From Phytohabitans flavus (GTDB taxonomy: Bacteria; Actinomycetota; Actinomycetes; Mycobacteriales; Micromonosporaceae), in assembly GCF_011764545.1 (NCBI RefSeq), contig NZ_AP022870.1, positions 2,588,001 to 2,652,000 of the forward strand: a DNA stretch of 64,000 nt. Direction: 5' to 3'. Position numbers and translations under genes: made by a program. Shown piece by piece: positions 56,483 to 64,000 of the stretch; position 1 is the first letter of the stretch; each line of letters starts with the position of its first letter. Under the pieces are notes generated by a model. It saw only the letters and a list, made by a program, of their open reading frames with translations, was not told the origin of the DNA and ran no database searches.

Positions 56483-58594
56483 TCACCGCCAGGTGATCGT
56501 CACGGTGGCGTTCCCGGCCGGCGTCAGCGTCCGGTTGGCGCCCGCCTCCCAGGTCACCGTGCCGTCGGGGTTCTTCTTGATCAGCTTGTACTCGACGGCC
56601 TGTCCGGCCGGCAGCGAAGCCGTGCCCGTCCACACCGGATACTGGCTGGGCGAGAGGGCGATCGCGTTGGCCGGGTTCCACGCGCCGAGCGGTGGGGTGG
56701 AGCCGACCACGAAGACGTTCTGCCCCCAGGTCGTGGTGGCCGTGGCGTTGAAGGTGATGTTCGACGTACCGCCGCCGGCCTGGTTCCACGTCGCGGTGTG
56801 CGCTCCGCCGCCGGTGCCGGTGCGGTTCGGTGTGCTCTCCCAGGTGACCTGGCCGTTGCTGATCCGCACCAGCTTCCACTCGAACGCGGTGCCGGCCGGG
56901 ATGGAGATACCGCCGCTGAACGAGCCGGCCGTCGCGCCCGGCGTGAGGCGGAGCCCGCTGGCCGGCGTCCACGAGCCGAGCTGCGCGACCGATCCGACGA
57001 CGTACACGTCCTGCCCGGTCGGTGCGGTGACCTGGAAGGTGGTGTTTCCGGCCGGTGGCGGCGTGGTCGGCGGCGGCGTGCCGGTCGTCCGCGCGTTGAC
57101 GTGCAGCGCGACGCCCCGGTTGGCCGGGATGCTCGCCGTGAACGCGCCGCCGGCCACCGTGACGGTGCCGCCCGTGCACACGCCGGTCGTCGCGTTGTAC
57201 GTGCCGCGCGCGACGTTGCAGTAGGTCCCGTCCGGCAGGCTCGTGGCGAACGTGCGGCTCCACGCGTCACCGGTGGCGTTGAACGCGGCGTACCCGCGGC
57301 TGCCCCGGGCGAACGCGAGCCGCCCGTTGCCGTCGGTCACCGTGCTGGAGATGCCGGTGCCCTCGGTGGCGTTGCGGAAGCTGGGCATGCCGGCAACTTG
57401 CTCGTTGCGGTGCTCGCAGATCCACTGCCCGTTGGCGCAGTCGGTGGCGCTGGTGGTGCCGTTCGACGAGCTCGGCGGGCCCTGCGCCTGGTTGGCGCCG
57501 AAGGCGTAGCTCGACATCAGCTGCACCGTGCCGTACGGGTGGGCCATCATGAACGCGTCCGCGAGGTAGTACCGGTCGCCGTTCTTGTACGTGAGCGTCG
57601 GTGTGGCCCGCTGGGTGTCGTGGTTGTCGACGAACACGACCGCCTGGGTGGCGGTGAGCCCGCCGTAGTTCGGCAGGTTGGCGAACTGGGCGATGTTGCC
57701 GCTCTGGAAGCCGCTGGAGACGGCCCGCTGGTAGTCGAAGTTGGTCACCTTGCCCAGCGGCGCGTACGCGGTGTACGGGATCGTCGCGTCCCCGTACACC
57801 TCGTGGAAGATGTCCGGCCGGCCGCCGAAGCCGGGCACGTCGCGCAGGCGGGAGATGACGTCGGCCAGGTGCGCCTCCTGCACGTGCTTGGCCGCGTCCA
57901 CGCGGAAGCCGGCCACGCCGAGGTCGATCACCGAGTTCATGTACTTGGCTATCTTGCGGCGTACCTCAGGATCGCCGGTGTTGAGGTCGGCGAGCGCGAG
58001 CAGCTCGCAGTCCTGCACCTCGGCCTTGTTGTTCCAGTTGCCGATCGTCGTGTAGCAGGGGCCGAAGTCCGGGTACGTGTACGCGTCGCCGGAGCCGTCG
58101 TCGAACAGGTTCGGGTACTCGTACTTGCTGTAGACCGTCCCCGCGCTGCCCGGGCCGCTGCCCGCCGAGCCGGTACCGGTCATGTGGTTCAGCACGACGT
58201 CGACGTAGATCTTGACGCCGGCGTCCCGGCAGCGGTTGACCATGTCGACGAACTCGGCGCGGGTGCCACGGCGGGTCTGGTCGAGGCGGTAGGAGACCGG
58301 CTGGTAGTCCTGCCACCACGGGTAGGTGGCGCCCTCGGCGCTGGGCAGCACGACGTGCTCCTGCGGCGGCGAGACCTGTACGCCGCCCCAGCCGTTGGGG
58401 CCGAGCGTGGTCTCGCACTCCCGCGCGATGGAGCTCCACCGCCACTGGAACAGGTGCACGATCGACGACCCGTTGGCGACGGCGGCGTGGGCGGCAGGTG
58501 CGGTGGCGACCGTGACGGCGACGGTGGTGAGCAGGAGCAATGGGGCGGTCGCGGCCGCTGCCCAGGCGGCCGCGGCCCTTCTTCGAAGTTTCAC
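56483..58594 (-). CDS. Secreted alpha-amylase (GH13) with two CBM20 starch-binding modules
   Basis: About 703 aa. It has a signal peptide (VKLRRRAAAAWAAAATAPLLLLTTVAVTVATAPAAHA). The GH13 catalytic domain carries region I DVVLNH, region II GFRVDAAKH (nucleophile Asp), region III IFHEVYG (acid/base Glu) and region IV FVDNHDTQ. A beta-sandwich C-domain follows. Two CBM20 modules then come after a TPPPTTPPP linker (FQVTAPTGQDVYVVGSVAQLGSW and ITFNATATTTWGQNVFVVGSTPPLGAW); the tandem is unusual as most amylases have one. GTG 58594 with GGGAG is preferred over ATG 58642. Confidence 0.95.
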   Translation of the reverse strand: MKLRRRAAAAWAAAATAPLLLLTTVAVTVATAPAAHAAVANGSSIVHLFQWRWSSIARECETTLGPNGWGGVQVSPPQEHVVLPSAEGATYPWWQDYQPVSYRLDQTRRGTRAEFVDMVNRCRDAGVKIYVDVVLNHMTGTGSAGSGPGSAGTVYSKYEYPNLFDDGSGDAYTYPDFGPCYTTIGNWNNKAEVQDCELLALADLNTGDPEVRRKIAKYMNSVIDLGVAGFRVDAAKHVQEAHLADVISRLRDVPGFGGRPDIFHEVYGDATIPYTAYAPLGKVTNFDYQRAVSSGFQSGNIAQFANLPNYGGLTATQAVVFVDNHDTQRATPTLTYKNGDRYYLADAFMMAHPYGTVQLMSSYAFGANQAQGPPSSSNGTTSATDCANGQWICEHRNEQVAGMPSFRNATEGTGISSTVTDGNGRLAFARGSRGYAAFNATGDAWSRTFATSLPDGTYCNVARGTYNATTGVCTGGTVTVAGGAFTASIPANRGVALHVNARTTGTPPPTTPPPAGNTTFQVTAPTGQDVYVVGSVAQLGSWTPASGLRLTPGATAGSFSGGISIPAGTAFEWKLVRISNGQVTWESTPNRTGTGGGAHTATWNQAGGGTSNITFNATATTTWGQNVFVVGSTPPLGAWNPANAIALSPSQYPVWTGTASLPAGQAVEYKLIKKNPDGTVTWEAGANRTLTPAGNATVTITWR

Positions 58595-58625
58595 TGCGCA
58601 CTCCCGGGGTCCGTTCGTTGGAAGA

Positions 58626-58645
58626 TCTTGCGATGACCGCAAGAA
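58626..58645 (-). promoter_or_regulatory. MalR-like operator upstream of the amylase gene
   Basis: TCTTGCG-ATGACC-GCAAGAA (58626-58645) is a palindrome built on CTTGC half-sites, like the MalR/Reg1 sites that repress amylase genes in Streptomyces. It lies 32-51 bp upstream of GTG 58594. No MalR gene is adjacent, so a distant regulator would act here. Confidence 0.6.
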
Positions 58646-58740
58646 CTTTCACGACAGTGCGCAAGGTAGCAACATCGATGGTCGTTTGTGAACCCCCGCG
58701 GCTTCGCCATGCTGCGCGCGGCGGCCGTGGTGATGAACGG

Positions 58741-58800
58741 TTGATCAGGGAGTTGGTGGGCGTGTCGGCCGGCGCGCCGCTCCACCAACTCCCTGATCAA
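58741..58800. repeat. Long intergenic palindrome with 19-bp perfect arms
   Basis: TTGATCAGGGAGTTGGTGG (58741-58759) and its exact complement (58782-58800) flank 22 nt that are themselves GC-rich and self-complementary. It lies in the gap 58595-58863, between the amylase promoter and the 3' end of the App1-like gene, and could end that transcript. Similar TTGATCA palindromes are a feature I associate with intergenic regions of this family. Confidence 0.75.
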
Positions 58801-58863
58801 GCGCCGGCCCGCCGACCGCCCGCCGCGCGGCGGCTGCGGGTCGTGGGTGCCGATCGTGCCGGA

Positions 58864-59888
58864 CTATGACCGGTCGAGCGCGCCTGACTCGGACAGCAGT
58901 TTCCACAGGCCGGCGCCGTCCGGTGCGGAGAACCACCGCTTGCCCGCCTGGTCGGAGGTGGTCAGCTGCTTGCCGGCCGGCGACGGGAGGTTGCCCGCCA
59001 GCACGGCCTGGGTGGGGAGAGCGCCCGGATCGCGACGGCGGCCACCTGGTCGGGGTGGGTCTCCGCGAAGGTGCGGTAGATCTCAGGATCGTGCTGCCCG
59101 TCGTCGCCGATCAGCAGCCACCGGATCCACGGGAACTCCTCGGCGAGCCGGTTGAGCGCGGCGATCTTGTGCGCGCGGCCGCTGCGGAAGAACCGGTCCC
59201 GCTGCGGGCCCCAATCGGTGAGCAGCAGCGGGCCCGGCGGGTACAGGTGGCGGGAGAGGAAGCGGGTGAGGGCGGGCGCGACCTTCCACGAGCCGGTCGA
59301 CAGGTAGAAGACCGGCGCGCCGGGGTGGGCGCCGGTCAGCCGCTCGTAGAGCACGGCCATCCCCGGCACGGCGGCGCGGGCGTGCTCGTCCAGCACGAAC
59401 GTGTTCCACGCGGCGAGCATCGGCCGCGGCAGGATCGTGACCATCACGGTGTCGTCGACGTCGGAGACCACGCCGAAGCGGGCCGCCGGGTCGACGACGC
59501 GCACCGGGGCCTCGACCGGCTCGGTGTCACCGCTGCTGATGAGGACGGTGCGCCAGCCCGGTTCGAGGTCGACCTTGACCACGGTGTCGATGAACCCGCT
59601 ACGGTCCGCGACCGTCTCGTGGCGCCGCCCGGCCACCTCGACGGTGACCGGCGCGTCCTTGGCGGAGACGGTGGTGAAGCTGCGCCAGCCCCGGACCTTG
59701 CCCGCCTTGCGGGGGCGGCCGTGGTCGGGGCGGCTCACCATGACCCGGCCCATCACCCGGACCCAGCCCGGCGCGCCATATCCCGTATACGGAACGACGG
59801 TCGCGAACCAGCCACGCTTGCGCAGCCAGCCCTCGAGGACCTCGTGCACCGCGTCTTCGATGCGCGCCGCGCGGTGCACCTCAGTCAC
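58864..59888 (-). pseudogene. App1-like phosphatidate phosphatase domain protein (DUF2183), single-base frameshift
   Basis: About 341 aa when corrected. The HAD-like App1 domain has FGVVSDVDDTVMVTILP (DxDDT), VFYLSTGSWKVAPALTRFL, LLLTDWGPQRD and WLLIGDDGQHDPEIYRTFAETHPDQVAAVAIRALSP. At the G run 59012-59017 the frame breaks and would end at 58962. Adding one base restores TQAVLAGNLPSPAGKQL and the ending LWKLLSESGALDRS with a stop at 58864. The span of 1025 nt is one short of 342 codons. GTG 59888 is the probable start. Yeast App1 dephosphorylates phosphatidate; the bacterial substrate is unknown. Confidence 0.87.
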
Positions 59889-60079
59889 CCCGCCAGCCTC
59901 GCATACGATCATCCCAGGCGCAGCACGGCGGCCGAGTGCGCCAGGGACTAGCTGGCACACCGCCAGGTTCGCCATCACAGACGACCGAACGCCTGTCGAT
60001 GAATGTCACCCCGCCAGTTCCGCCACCGCGGGCAGACGCGAAAGCCGCGACGGGCGCCGGGCGCACCGCCGACTAGTTG

Positions 60080-60245
60080 ACGCCCCCGCCAACTTCGTCG
60101 TCGCGGGTGGCCGGGCCCGCTGTCGATCAGCTGAGACGGCGGCCAACTTCTCGACGCCTCCGCCAACTTCGCCTTGGCCGGGGCCGGACGCGCAGCCGGC
60201 CAGCTGAGACGGCCGCCAACTTCGCCGTCAACAGGGAGGGCGACG
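60080..60245. repeat. Degenerate minisatellite-like repeats
   Basis: CGCCAACTTCG-type units recur at least four times, and CAGCTGAGACGGC.GCCAACTTC occurs twice about 72 bp apart. This lies in the gene-poor gap 59889-60596 next to a sensor-kinase remnant and looks like decayed, partly duplicated coding DNA. Confidence 0.55.
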
Positions 60246-60400
60246 CGGAAGGTCGCGCCGCCGCCGGGCGTGGCCGTCGCGGAAACCTGGCCGCGATGCG
60301 CGGCGACGACGGATGCGACGATCGCGAGGCCGCCGCCACCGGCCCGGCTGCGCGAGTCGCCGGCCTGGTAGAAACGGAGCCGGACCTCGTCGCCGGAGAT
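60230..60400 (-). pseudogene. Remnant of a sensor histidine kinase ATP-binding domain
   Basis: The minus strand reads DEVRLRFYQAGDSRSRAGGGGLAIVASVVAAHRGQVSATATPGGGATFRVALPV, recognisable as the last 55 or so residues of a HATPase_c domain (F box and G2 box, normally RFYRxDxSRSR..GGxGLGLAIV). The G2 box has lost residues. No start, dimerisation domain or receiver gene is present. It is therefore a relic of a two-component system, flanked by decayed repeats. Confidence 0.7.
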
Positions 60401-60555
60401 CCAGCACCGGTCCCGGCGGGCCTTCATCCCGGCGATGGTGGCGGGTCGGGATGGCCCGTTCCGCAGAGATTTGAGAGCGACGCCCAGGCATGGGGCAGCA
60501 CCCGAGATCACAGAAATGTCTCACCATTACATTGACATCTGTCGTTGGATTGTGG

Positions 60556-60575
60556 ATGGTGTTAACGCTAACCAT
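60556..60575 (+). promoter_or_regulatory. LacI-type operator upstream of the arabinanase gene
   Basis: ATGGTGTTAACGCTAACCAT is a near-perfect 20-bp palindrome, 21 bp before ATG 60597. Its centre TGTTAACGCT matches the operator at 2359-2374 of the sugar importer, so the same LacI protein may control both. Confidence 0.75.
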
Positions 60576-60596
60576 GCTCGCGGGAGGGTGCTGGTC

Positions 60597-61577
60597 ATGG
60601 CTGGGAACAGGTGGCGTGGTGCGGTCGCCGTACTGGCGGCGGTGGTCGTGATGCTCGGCGGGGCGAGTCCGGTGAGCGCGGCGGCGTACCCCAACCCGGG
60701 CCGGGTCACCGGTGACACGGGTACCCACGACCCGGCGGTGGTGCGTGCGCCGGACGGGCGGTACATCCTTGCGGCGACCGGTAACAACCTGTCGCTCAAG
60801 ACCTCCACCGACCGCATCGCGTGGCGCAACGCCGGTGCCGTGTGGCCGGGCGGGGCGCCGTGGACCACCCCGTACACCGGCGGGGGTCGCAACCTCTGGG
60901 CGCCCGACATCTCGTACCACAATGGACAGTACTATCTGTACTACTCCGCCTCCACGTTCGGTTCGCAGCGTTCGGCCATCTTCCTGGCCACCAGCCCCAC
61001 CGCCGCGTCCGGCTCCTGGACCCACCAGGGCCTCGTCATCGAGAGCAGCAACGCGGTCAACTACAACGCCATCGACCCCAACCTGGTCGTCGACGCGAGC
61101 GGGCAGTGGTGGCTGAGCTTCGGCTCGTTCTGGAGCGGCATCAAGCTGATCCGCCTCGACCCGTCGACCGGTCGCCGCTCCACATCGGACACGTCGGTGC
61201 GCTCGCTGGCCAGCCGCCCGAACGCCGGTGGCGCCGTCGAGGCCCCGTTCATCCAGCGCCGAGGCGGCTACTACTACCTGTGGGTGTCGTTCGACCGCTG
61301 CTGCCAGGGCGCGTCCAGCACGTACCGGGTGATGGTCGGCCGCTCGACGTCGGTGACCGGCCCGTACACCGACCGCAACGGCACGCCCCTCACCTCGGGC
61401 GGCGGCACCGAGGTCCTCGCCGGTCACGACGCGATCCACGGCCCGGGGCACCAGGCGGTGCTCACCGACGGCGGCGGCGATGTGCTGTTCTACCACTACT
61501 ACGCGAACAGCGGCGCGTCGTTCCTGGGCATCAACCTGATCGCCTACGACGCCGCCGGATGGCCGTACGTTTACTGA
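60597..61577 (+). CDS. Secreted endo-1,5-alpha-L-arabinanase (GH43)
   Basis: About 326 aa. A signal peptide (AVAVLAAVVVMLGGASPVSAAA) leads into a single five-bladed GH43 propeller. The general base Asp is in TGTHDPAVVRAPDGRY, the pKa-modulating Asp in YNAIDPNLVVDASGQWWLSFGSFWSGI, and the acid Glu in GGAVEAPFIQRRGGYYYLWVSFDRCC. GHDAIHGPGHQAV supplies the conserved His. No carbohydrate-binding module is attached. It cuts arabinan outside the cell to arabino-oligosaccharides. GGGAGGG is well placed before ATG 60597, and a LacI-type operator lies upstream. Confidence 0.95.
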   Translation: MAGNRWRGAVAVLAAVVVMLGGASPVSAAAYPNPGRVTGDTGTHDPAVVRAPDGRYILAATGNNLSLKTSTDRIAWRNAGAVWPGGAPWTTPYTGGGRNLWAPDISYHNGQYYLYYSASTFGSQRSAIFLATSPTAASGSWTHQGLVIESSNAVNYNAIDPNLVVDASGQWWLSFGSFWSGIKLIRLDPSTGRRSTSDTSVRSLASRPNAGGAVEAPFIQRRGGYYYLWVSFDRCCQGASSTYRVMVGRSTSVTGPYTDRNGTPLTSGGGTEVLAGHDAIHGPGHQAVLTDGGGDVLFYHYYANSGASFLGINLIAYDAAGWPYVY

Positions 61578-62150
61578 CAACCCCTCCGCCCTCCCACGTC
61601 CATGCGGTGTCGGCCGGCCAGCGGGAGGCCGCGCGGGCAGGGGCTCGTCGGGCCTTTGTGAACGTTTTCCGCTGCCAGGGCAACGGTAGGCGTTCACAAA
61701 CTCGCGGCGCATGCGCCGCGGGTCGAGGCGTGGGTGTCGATCATGGCGTTGGTCGCGGGTCTTCCCTTGATCGACGCATACGGATGCCCGCGTCGGGTGG
61801 GTCGCCGTGGTGGCGACACCGCGCGTCGCACGGGCGAGCCCGTCGGACGCCGGGTCGATGCCGGCCGTGGCCACCATCCGCAGGGACGCGTCCGGCTACC
61901 GGACGGGACGCTTCCTCGGGAAGCAGAGCAAGCGTGATCCCGGCTCGTGGGGCCGCTGAGCGGCGGGTTTCCACCAGCGACGCCGCTCTGCTTTCCTGCC
62001 GGACGCGGTCGGCGTGCGGTTATCGGACACGTGCTTCCTGACGGGAAACCGCAGGTTTCACGCCCAGCGTGAGCAACGTCAGTTTGTCTGGACTCTGGGG
62101 AAGCGGCCAGCACACCCACCCACCCAGCCGTGCCGCTCGTCCGGAGCTGG
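61578..62150. other. Gene-free region with several inverted repeats
   Basis: I see no convincing gene in these 573 bp. There are: TTTGTGAACG and its complement (61655-61664 and 61691-61700); the perfect 18-bp palindrome CGCGGCGCATGCGCCGCG (61703-61720); a CGGGC/GCCCG stem near 61828; and GAAACC-GCA-GGTTTC (62045-62059), which could terminate the siderophore operon. Short open frames on both strands here look non-coding. Confidence 0.5.
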
Positions 62151-63350
62151 TTAGACGACGAGCATCGCGGGGTGGGGGTGGCGGAGGTAGTCGTGGTGGG
62201 AGATGTCCCAGCCGTACGCGCCGGCGTTGGCGAAGACGAGTACGTCGCCGACGCGTAGGCGGTCGACGTGTTGGGCGCGGGTCAGTACGTCGCGGGGGGT
62301 GCACAGCTCGCCCACGGCGTCGACCTCGGTGTCGCGGATCTCTGGTCGCGGGAAGTCGTACCGCCACTCGTCGCGGGGCAGCACCGTGAACGGGTGGCTG
62401 TACCCCCACGCGGCCGGCAGCCGGAAGTGGTGGGTGCCGCCGCGCAGGACGGCGAACCAGCGGCCGTGGGTGTGTTTGAGGTCGAGGACCTCGGCGGCGT
62501 ACCAGCCGGCGTCCGCGGCCAGGAAGCGGCCGGGCTCGAAGGCGAGGCGGACGCCGGGGGGCGGTGCCTGGGCGCGGAGGCGTTCCAGGTCGAAGGGTGG
62601 GCCGCCGGTGTAGTCGATGCCCAGGCCGCCGCCGACGTTCACATAGGACAGCGGTATGCCGAGTCGTGCGGCCGTGTCGACGGACCAGCGGACCGCCTCG
62701 TCGACGAACGTCGTGTGGGCTTCGGCGTCGAGGTTGTTGGAGACGGCGTGCAGGTGGAAGCCGACTACCCGCAGGTGGGGCAGGGCCGCGGCGAGCGCGG
62801 CGGCCGCGGGCAGTTGGGCTTCCTCGATGCCGAACGGTGTGGGCGTGCCCGTCATGCGGTGCGTCCCGCCGAGCGTGCCGCCGGCGCGGTTGACCCGCAG
62901 CGCGATCTCCAGCGGGCCGGAATGCGGCCCAGAAGGCGGACCGGAATGCGGGCCTGAGTGCGGACCCAAAGGCGGGCCCGAAGAAAGAGCGGCGAGGCGG
63001 CGCAGTTCGAGGACGCTCTCCACGTGGATCAGGGCGCCGGCGGCGACCGCCGCGCGGAGTTCGTCGTCGGTCTTGGCCGGGCCGCCGAACGCGACGAGGC
63101 GAGCGCCGCACTCCACCGCGAGCGACAGCTCGCCGCCGGACGCCACCTCCAAGCCGTCGCATACGTCCGCGAGCGCCTGGACCACCGAGGGGTGGCCGTT
63201 GGCCTTGACCGCGTACAGCAGGGTGGCGCCGGCCGGCAGTGCCGCGCGCAGGGTGGCGGCGGTGGCGCGCAGGACGGCGGTGTCGTAGACGTACGCGCAG
63301 GCGGGCGACGGGAGGCCGGCCAGGGCGGCGCGGACGGGCTCAGGGAGCAT
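62151..63350 (-). CDS. PLP-dependent decarboxylase (type III, SbnH/LysA-like) of siderophore synthesis
   Basis: About 399 aa. The alanine-racemase-like barrel binds PLP at Lys in LLYAVKANGHPSVVQAL. It continues with VVGFHLHAVSNNLDAEA, YVNVGGGLGIDY, VRLAFEPGRFLAADAGW and the C-terminal GELCTPRDVLTRA with the partner-chain Cys. Together with IucA/IucC this is like SbnH, which decarboxylates a citryl-diaminopropionate intermediate, or LysA/ornithine decarboxylases that supply diamines. A low-complexity insertion of GPHS/GPPS repeats (about residues 125-145) is unusual. ATG 63350 overlaps the synthetase stop by 11 bp. Confidence 0.88.
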   Translation of the reverse strand: MLPEPVRAALAGLPSPACAYVYDTAVLRATAATLRAALPAGATLLYAVKANGHPSVVQALADVCDGLEVASGGELSLAVECGARLVAFGGPAKTDDELRAAVAAGALIHVESVLELRRLAALSSGPPLGPHSGPHSGPPSGPHSGPLEIALRVNRAGGTLGGTHRMTGTPTPFGIEEAQLPAAAALAAALPHLRVVGFHLHAVSNNLDAEAHTTFVDEAVRWSVDTAARLGIPLSYVNVGGGLGIDYTGGPPFDLERLRAQAPPPGVRLAFEPGRFLAADAGWYAAEVLDLKHTHGRWFAVLRGGTHHFRLPAAWGYSHPFTVLPRDEWRYDFPRPEIRDTEVDAVGELCTPRDVLTRAQHVDRLRVGDVLVFANAGAYGWDISHHDYLRHPHPAMLVV

Positions 63351-64000
63351 GGAGCGGGTTCCGGACTGTGTGCAGCGGGTTCTGGACGGCATGTAGCGGG
63401 TTCTGGACGGGGAGGTACACGTCGCCGCCGCCGGTCAGCCGCATCCGGACGAGTGCCTTGTGCGGTACCCGCGGGGCGGTGAACGCGGCGTGGTCGGCGT
63501 CCGCGGCGCGGGCGGTGGTGGGGTCGGCGCGGAGCGGGTCGTACGCCTCGTCGACCACCTCGCGTACCGCCCGCCAGGCGGTCGCCTCGTCCAGCCCGTG
63601 GGAGCCGAGCGCGATGACCAGCTCGCCGAGGTGGGCCTGGAAGGCGGTGTAGCCGAGCTTGGCGCGCATCGTGTACAGGTCGTCGGTGCCGATCACCGAA
63701 CCGGGCCAGAGCGCGGGCTCGATGCCGGCTGCGGCGAGGCGGGGGCGGTGCAGCCGCATGCCGGCCAGGTCGCGGAGCACGAGCCGGTGCGGGGTACCGG
63801 CGATGAACGTGGGCAGGCAGTTTTGCAGGTGGGCTTCGAGCGCGATGCCGTACCGGGTGGCGAGGCGCAGCAGCGGCGGCAGTACCAGGCGGGCGTAGTC
63901 GGTGAGGAAGTCGAGTGGGCTGCCACCGTACTCGCGGAGCAGGTCGCCGACCACGAGCGGGAGCGCGCCGCCGGGGATGACGCGTTCGCCGGGTGTGAGG
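63340..64000 (-). CDS. IucA/IucC-family siderophore synthetase, 5' end outside window
   Basis: C-terminal about 220 residues of an NRPS-independent siderophore synthetase, which joins citrate or a dicarboxylate to an amine or amino alcohol using ATP. Visible landmarks are LPPLLRLATRYGIALEAHLQNCLPTFIAGTPHRLVLRDLAGMRL (the ferric-iron-transporter-like half of the family) and LYTMRAKLGYTAFQAHLGELVIALGSHGLDE. The last 24 residues are three copies of a seven-residue unit (VQNPLHA) encoded by 21-bp repeats, not part of the family. It overlaps the decarboxylase gene downstream. Confidence 0.9.
   Translation of the reverse strand, partial: LTPGERVIPGGALPLVVGDLLREYGGSPLDFLTDYARLVLPPLLRLATRYGIALEAHLQNCLPTFIAGTPHRLVLRDLAGMRLHRPRLAAAGIEPALWPGSVIGTDDLYTMRAKLGYTAFQAHLGELVIALGSHGLDEATAWRAVREVVDEAYDPLRADPTTARAADADHAAFTAPRVPHKALVRMRLTGGGDVYLPVQNPLHAVQNPLHTVRNPLHAP
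63343..63405 (-). repeat. Three tandem 21-bp repeats at the end of the siderophore synthetase gene
   Basis: Units of GTCCAGAACCCGCTNCATGCN recur three times in frame, encoding VQNPLHA, VQNPLHT and VRNPLHA just before the stop codon. The second gene's start codon lies at the repeat edge. Confidence 0.8.

Noticed and set aside
1..64000. tRNA or rRNA genes
   Set aside because: No cloverleaf with a TTCRA arm and acceptor pairing, and no conserved rRNA stretch, was found on either strand.

Overview
The window is GC-rich DNA (about 70% or more) with GTG starts, 4-base ATGA/GTGA gene overlaps, CBM2 and CBM20 glycan-binding modules, a popR/clgR-clpP pair, DUF3618 and holin-like membrane genes, and several LacI-family sugar regulators. 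This points to a filamentous actinomycete, most likely Micromonosporaceae (inference from gene content and style, not from a marker gene). No rRNA, tRNA, CRISPR array, transposase, integrase or phage structural gene was seen.

Layout: 1-3.8 kb holds a ribose/galactofuranose-type ABC sugar importer (ATPase cut by the window edge, plus binding protein) with a divergent LacI regulator. 3.8-12 kb holds housekeeping and detoxification genes: zinc ribbon-TerB, erythromycin-esterase family, quinone reductase with a GlxA-type regulator, F420/NADP reductase-like protein, GNAT and prolyl oligopeptidase. 12.1-13.7 kb is a PopR/ClgR-type regulator facing a two-gene clpP operon. 13.8-19.2 kb is a MalEFG-type oligosaccharide importer with a CE7 deacetylase and a divergent LacI. 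19.3-24.2 kb has a broken histidine phosphatase, a GNAT, a DrrAB-like efflux pair, a Vat/CatB-like acyltransferase and a NarL-type regulator. 24.3-35.3 kb mixes secreted proteins (M14 carboxypeptidase, LPVTG-tailed surface protein, S1 protease) with small stress and membrane genes and a BtrH-like protein. 35.5-39.2 kb is a compact NAD/ADP-ribose locus: nrtR, then pnuC-nadR-NADAR-PARG macrodomain. 39.5-47.9 kb has endonuclease V, a MarR regulator, a Tat-exported amidase with a small partner, a DivIVA-like coiled coil and a single-chain ABC permease. 48-51.4 kb is an RraA/ComDE-like/aldehyde dehydrogenase catabolic cluster. 51.7-61.6 kb carries polysaccharide enzymes (CE1-CBM2 esterase, GH13-CBM20 amylase, GH43 arabinanase) with regulators. 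62.1-64 kb is the end of an NRPS-independent siderophore operon (SbnH-like decarboxylase and IucA/IucC synthetase, cut by the window edge).

Three features cut across the window. (1) A 57-bp intergenic repeat occurs six times, nearly always beyond the 3' end of a gene; two copies extend to about 200 bp and one has amplified into a small tandem array. (2) Six otherwise well-conserved genes each lack exactly one base, mostly in or beside short G/C runs. This looks more like a systematic sequence or assembly error than six independent pseudogenes. (3) Several genes have a TANNNT box 6-7 nt before the start codon and no ribosome binding site, the pattern of leaderless transcripts.

The most interesting system is the nrtR | pnuC-nadR-NADAR-PARG locus. 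It links nicotinamide riboside uptake and NAD resynthesis to two kinds of ADP-ribosyl hydrolase, under a regulator whose family can sense ADP-ribose. The second most interesting is a roughly 100-bp palindromic element inserted in frame inside the ComE-like gene.
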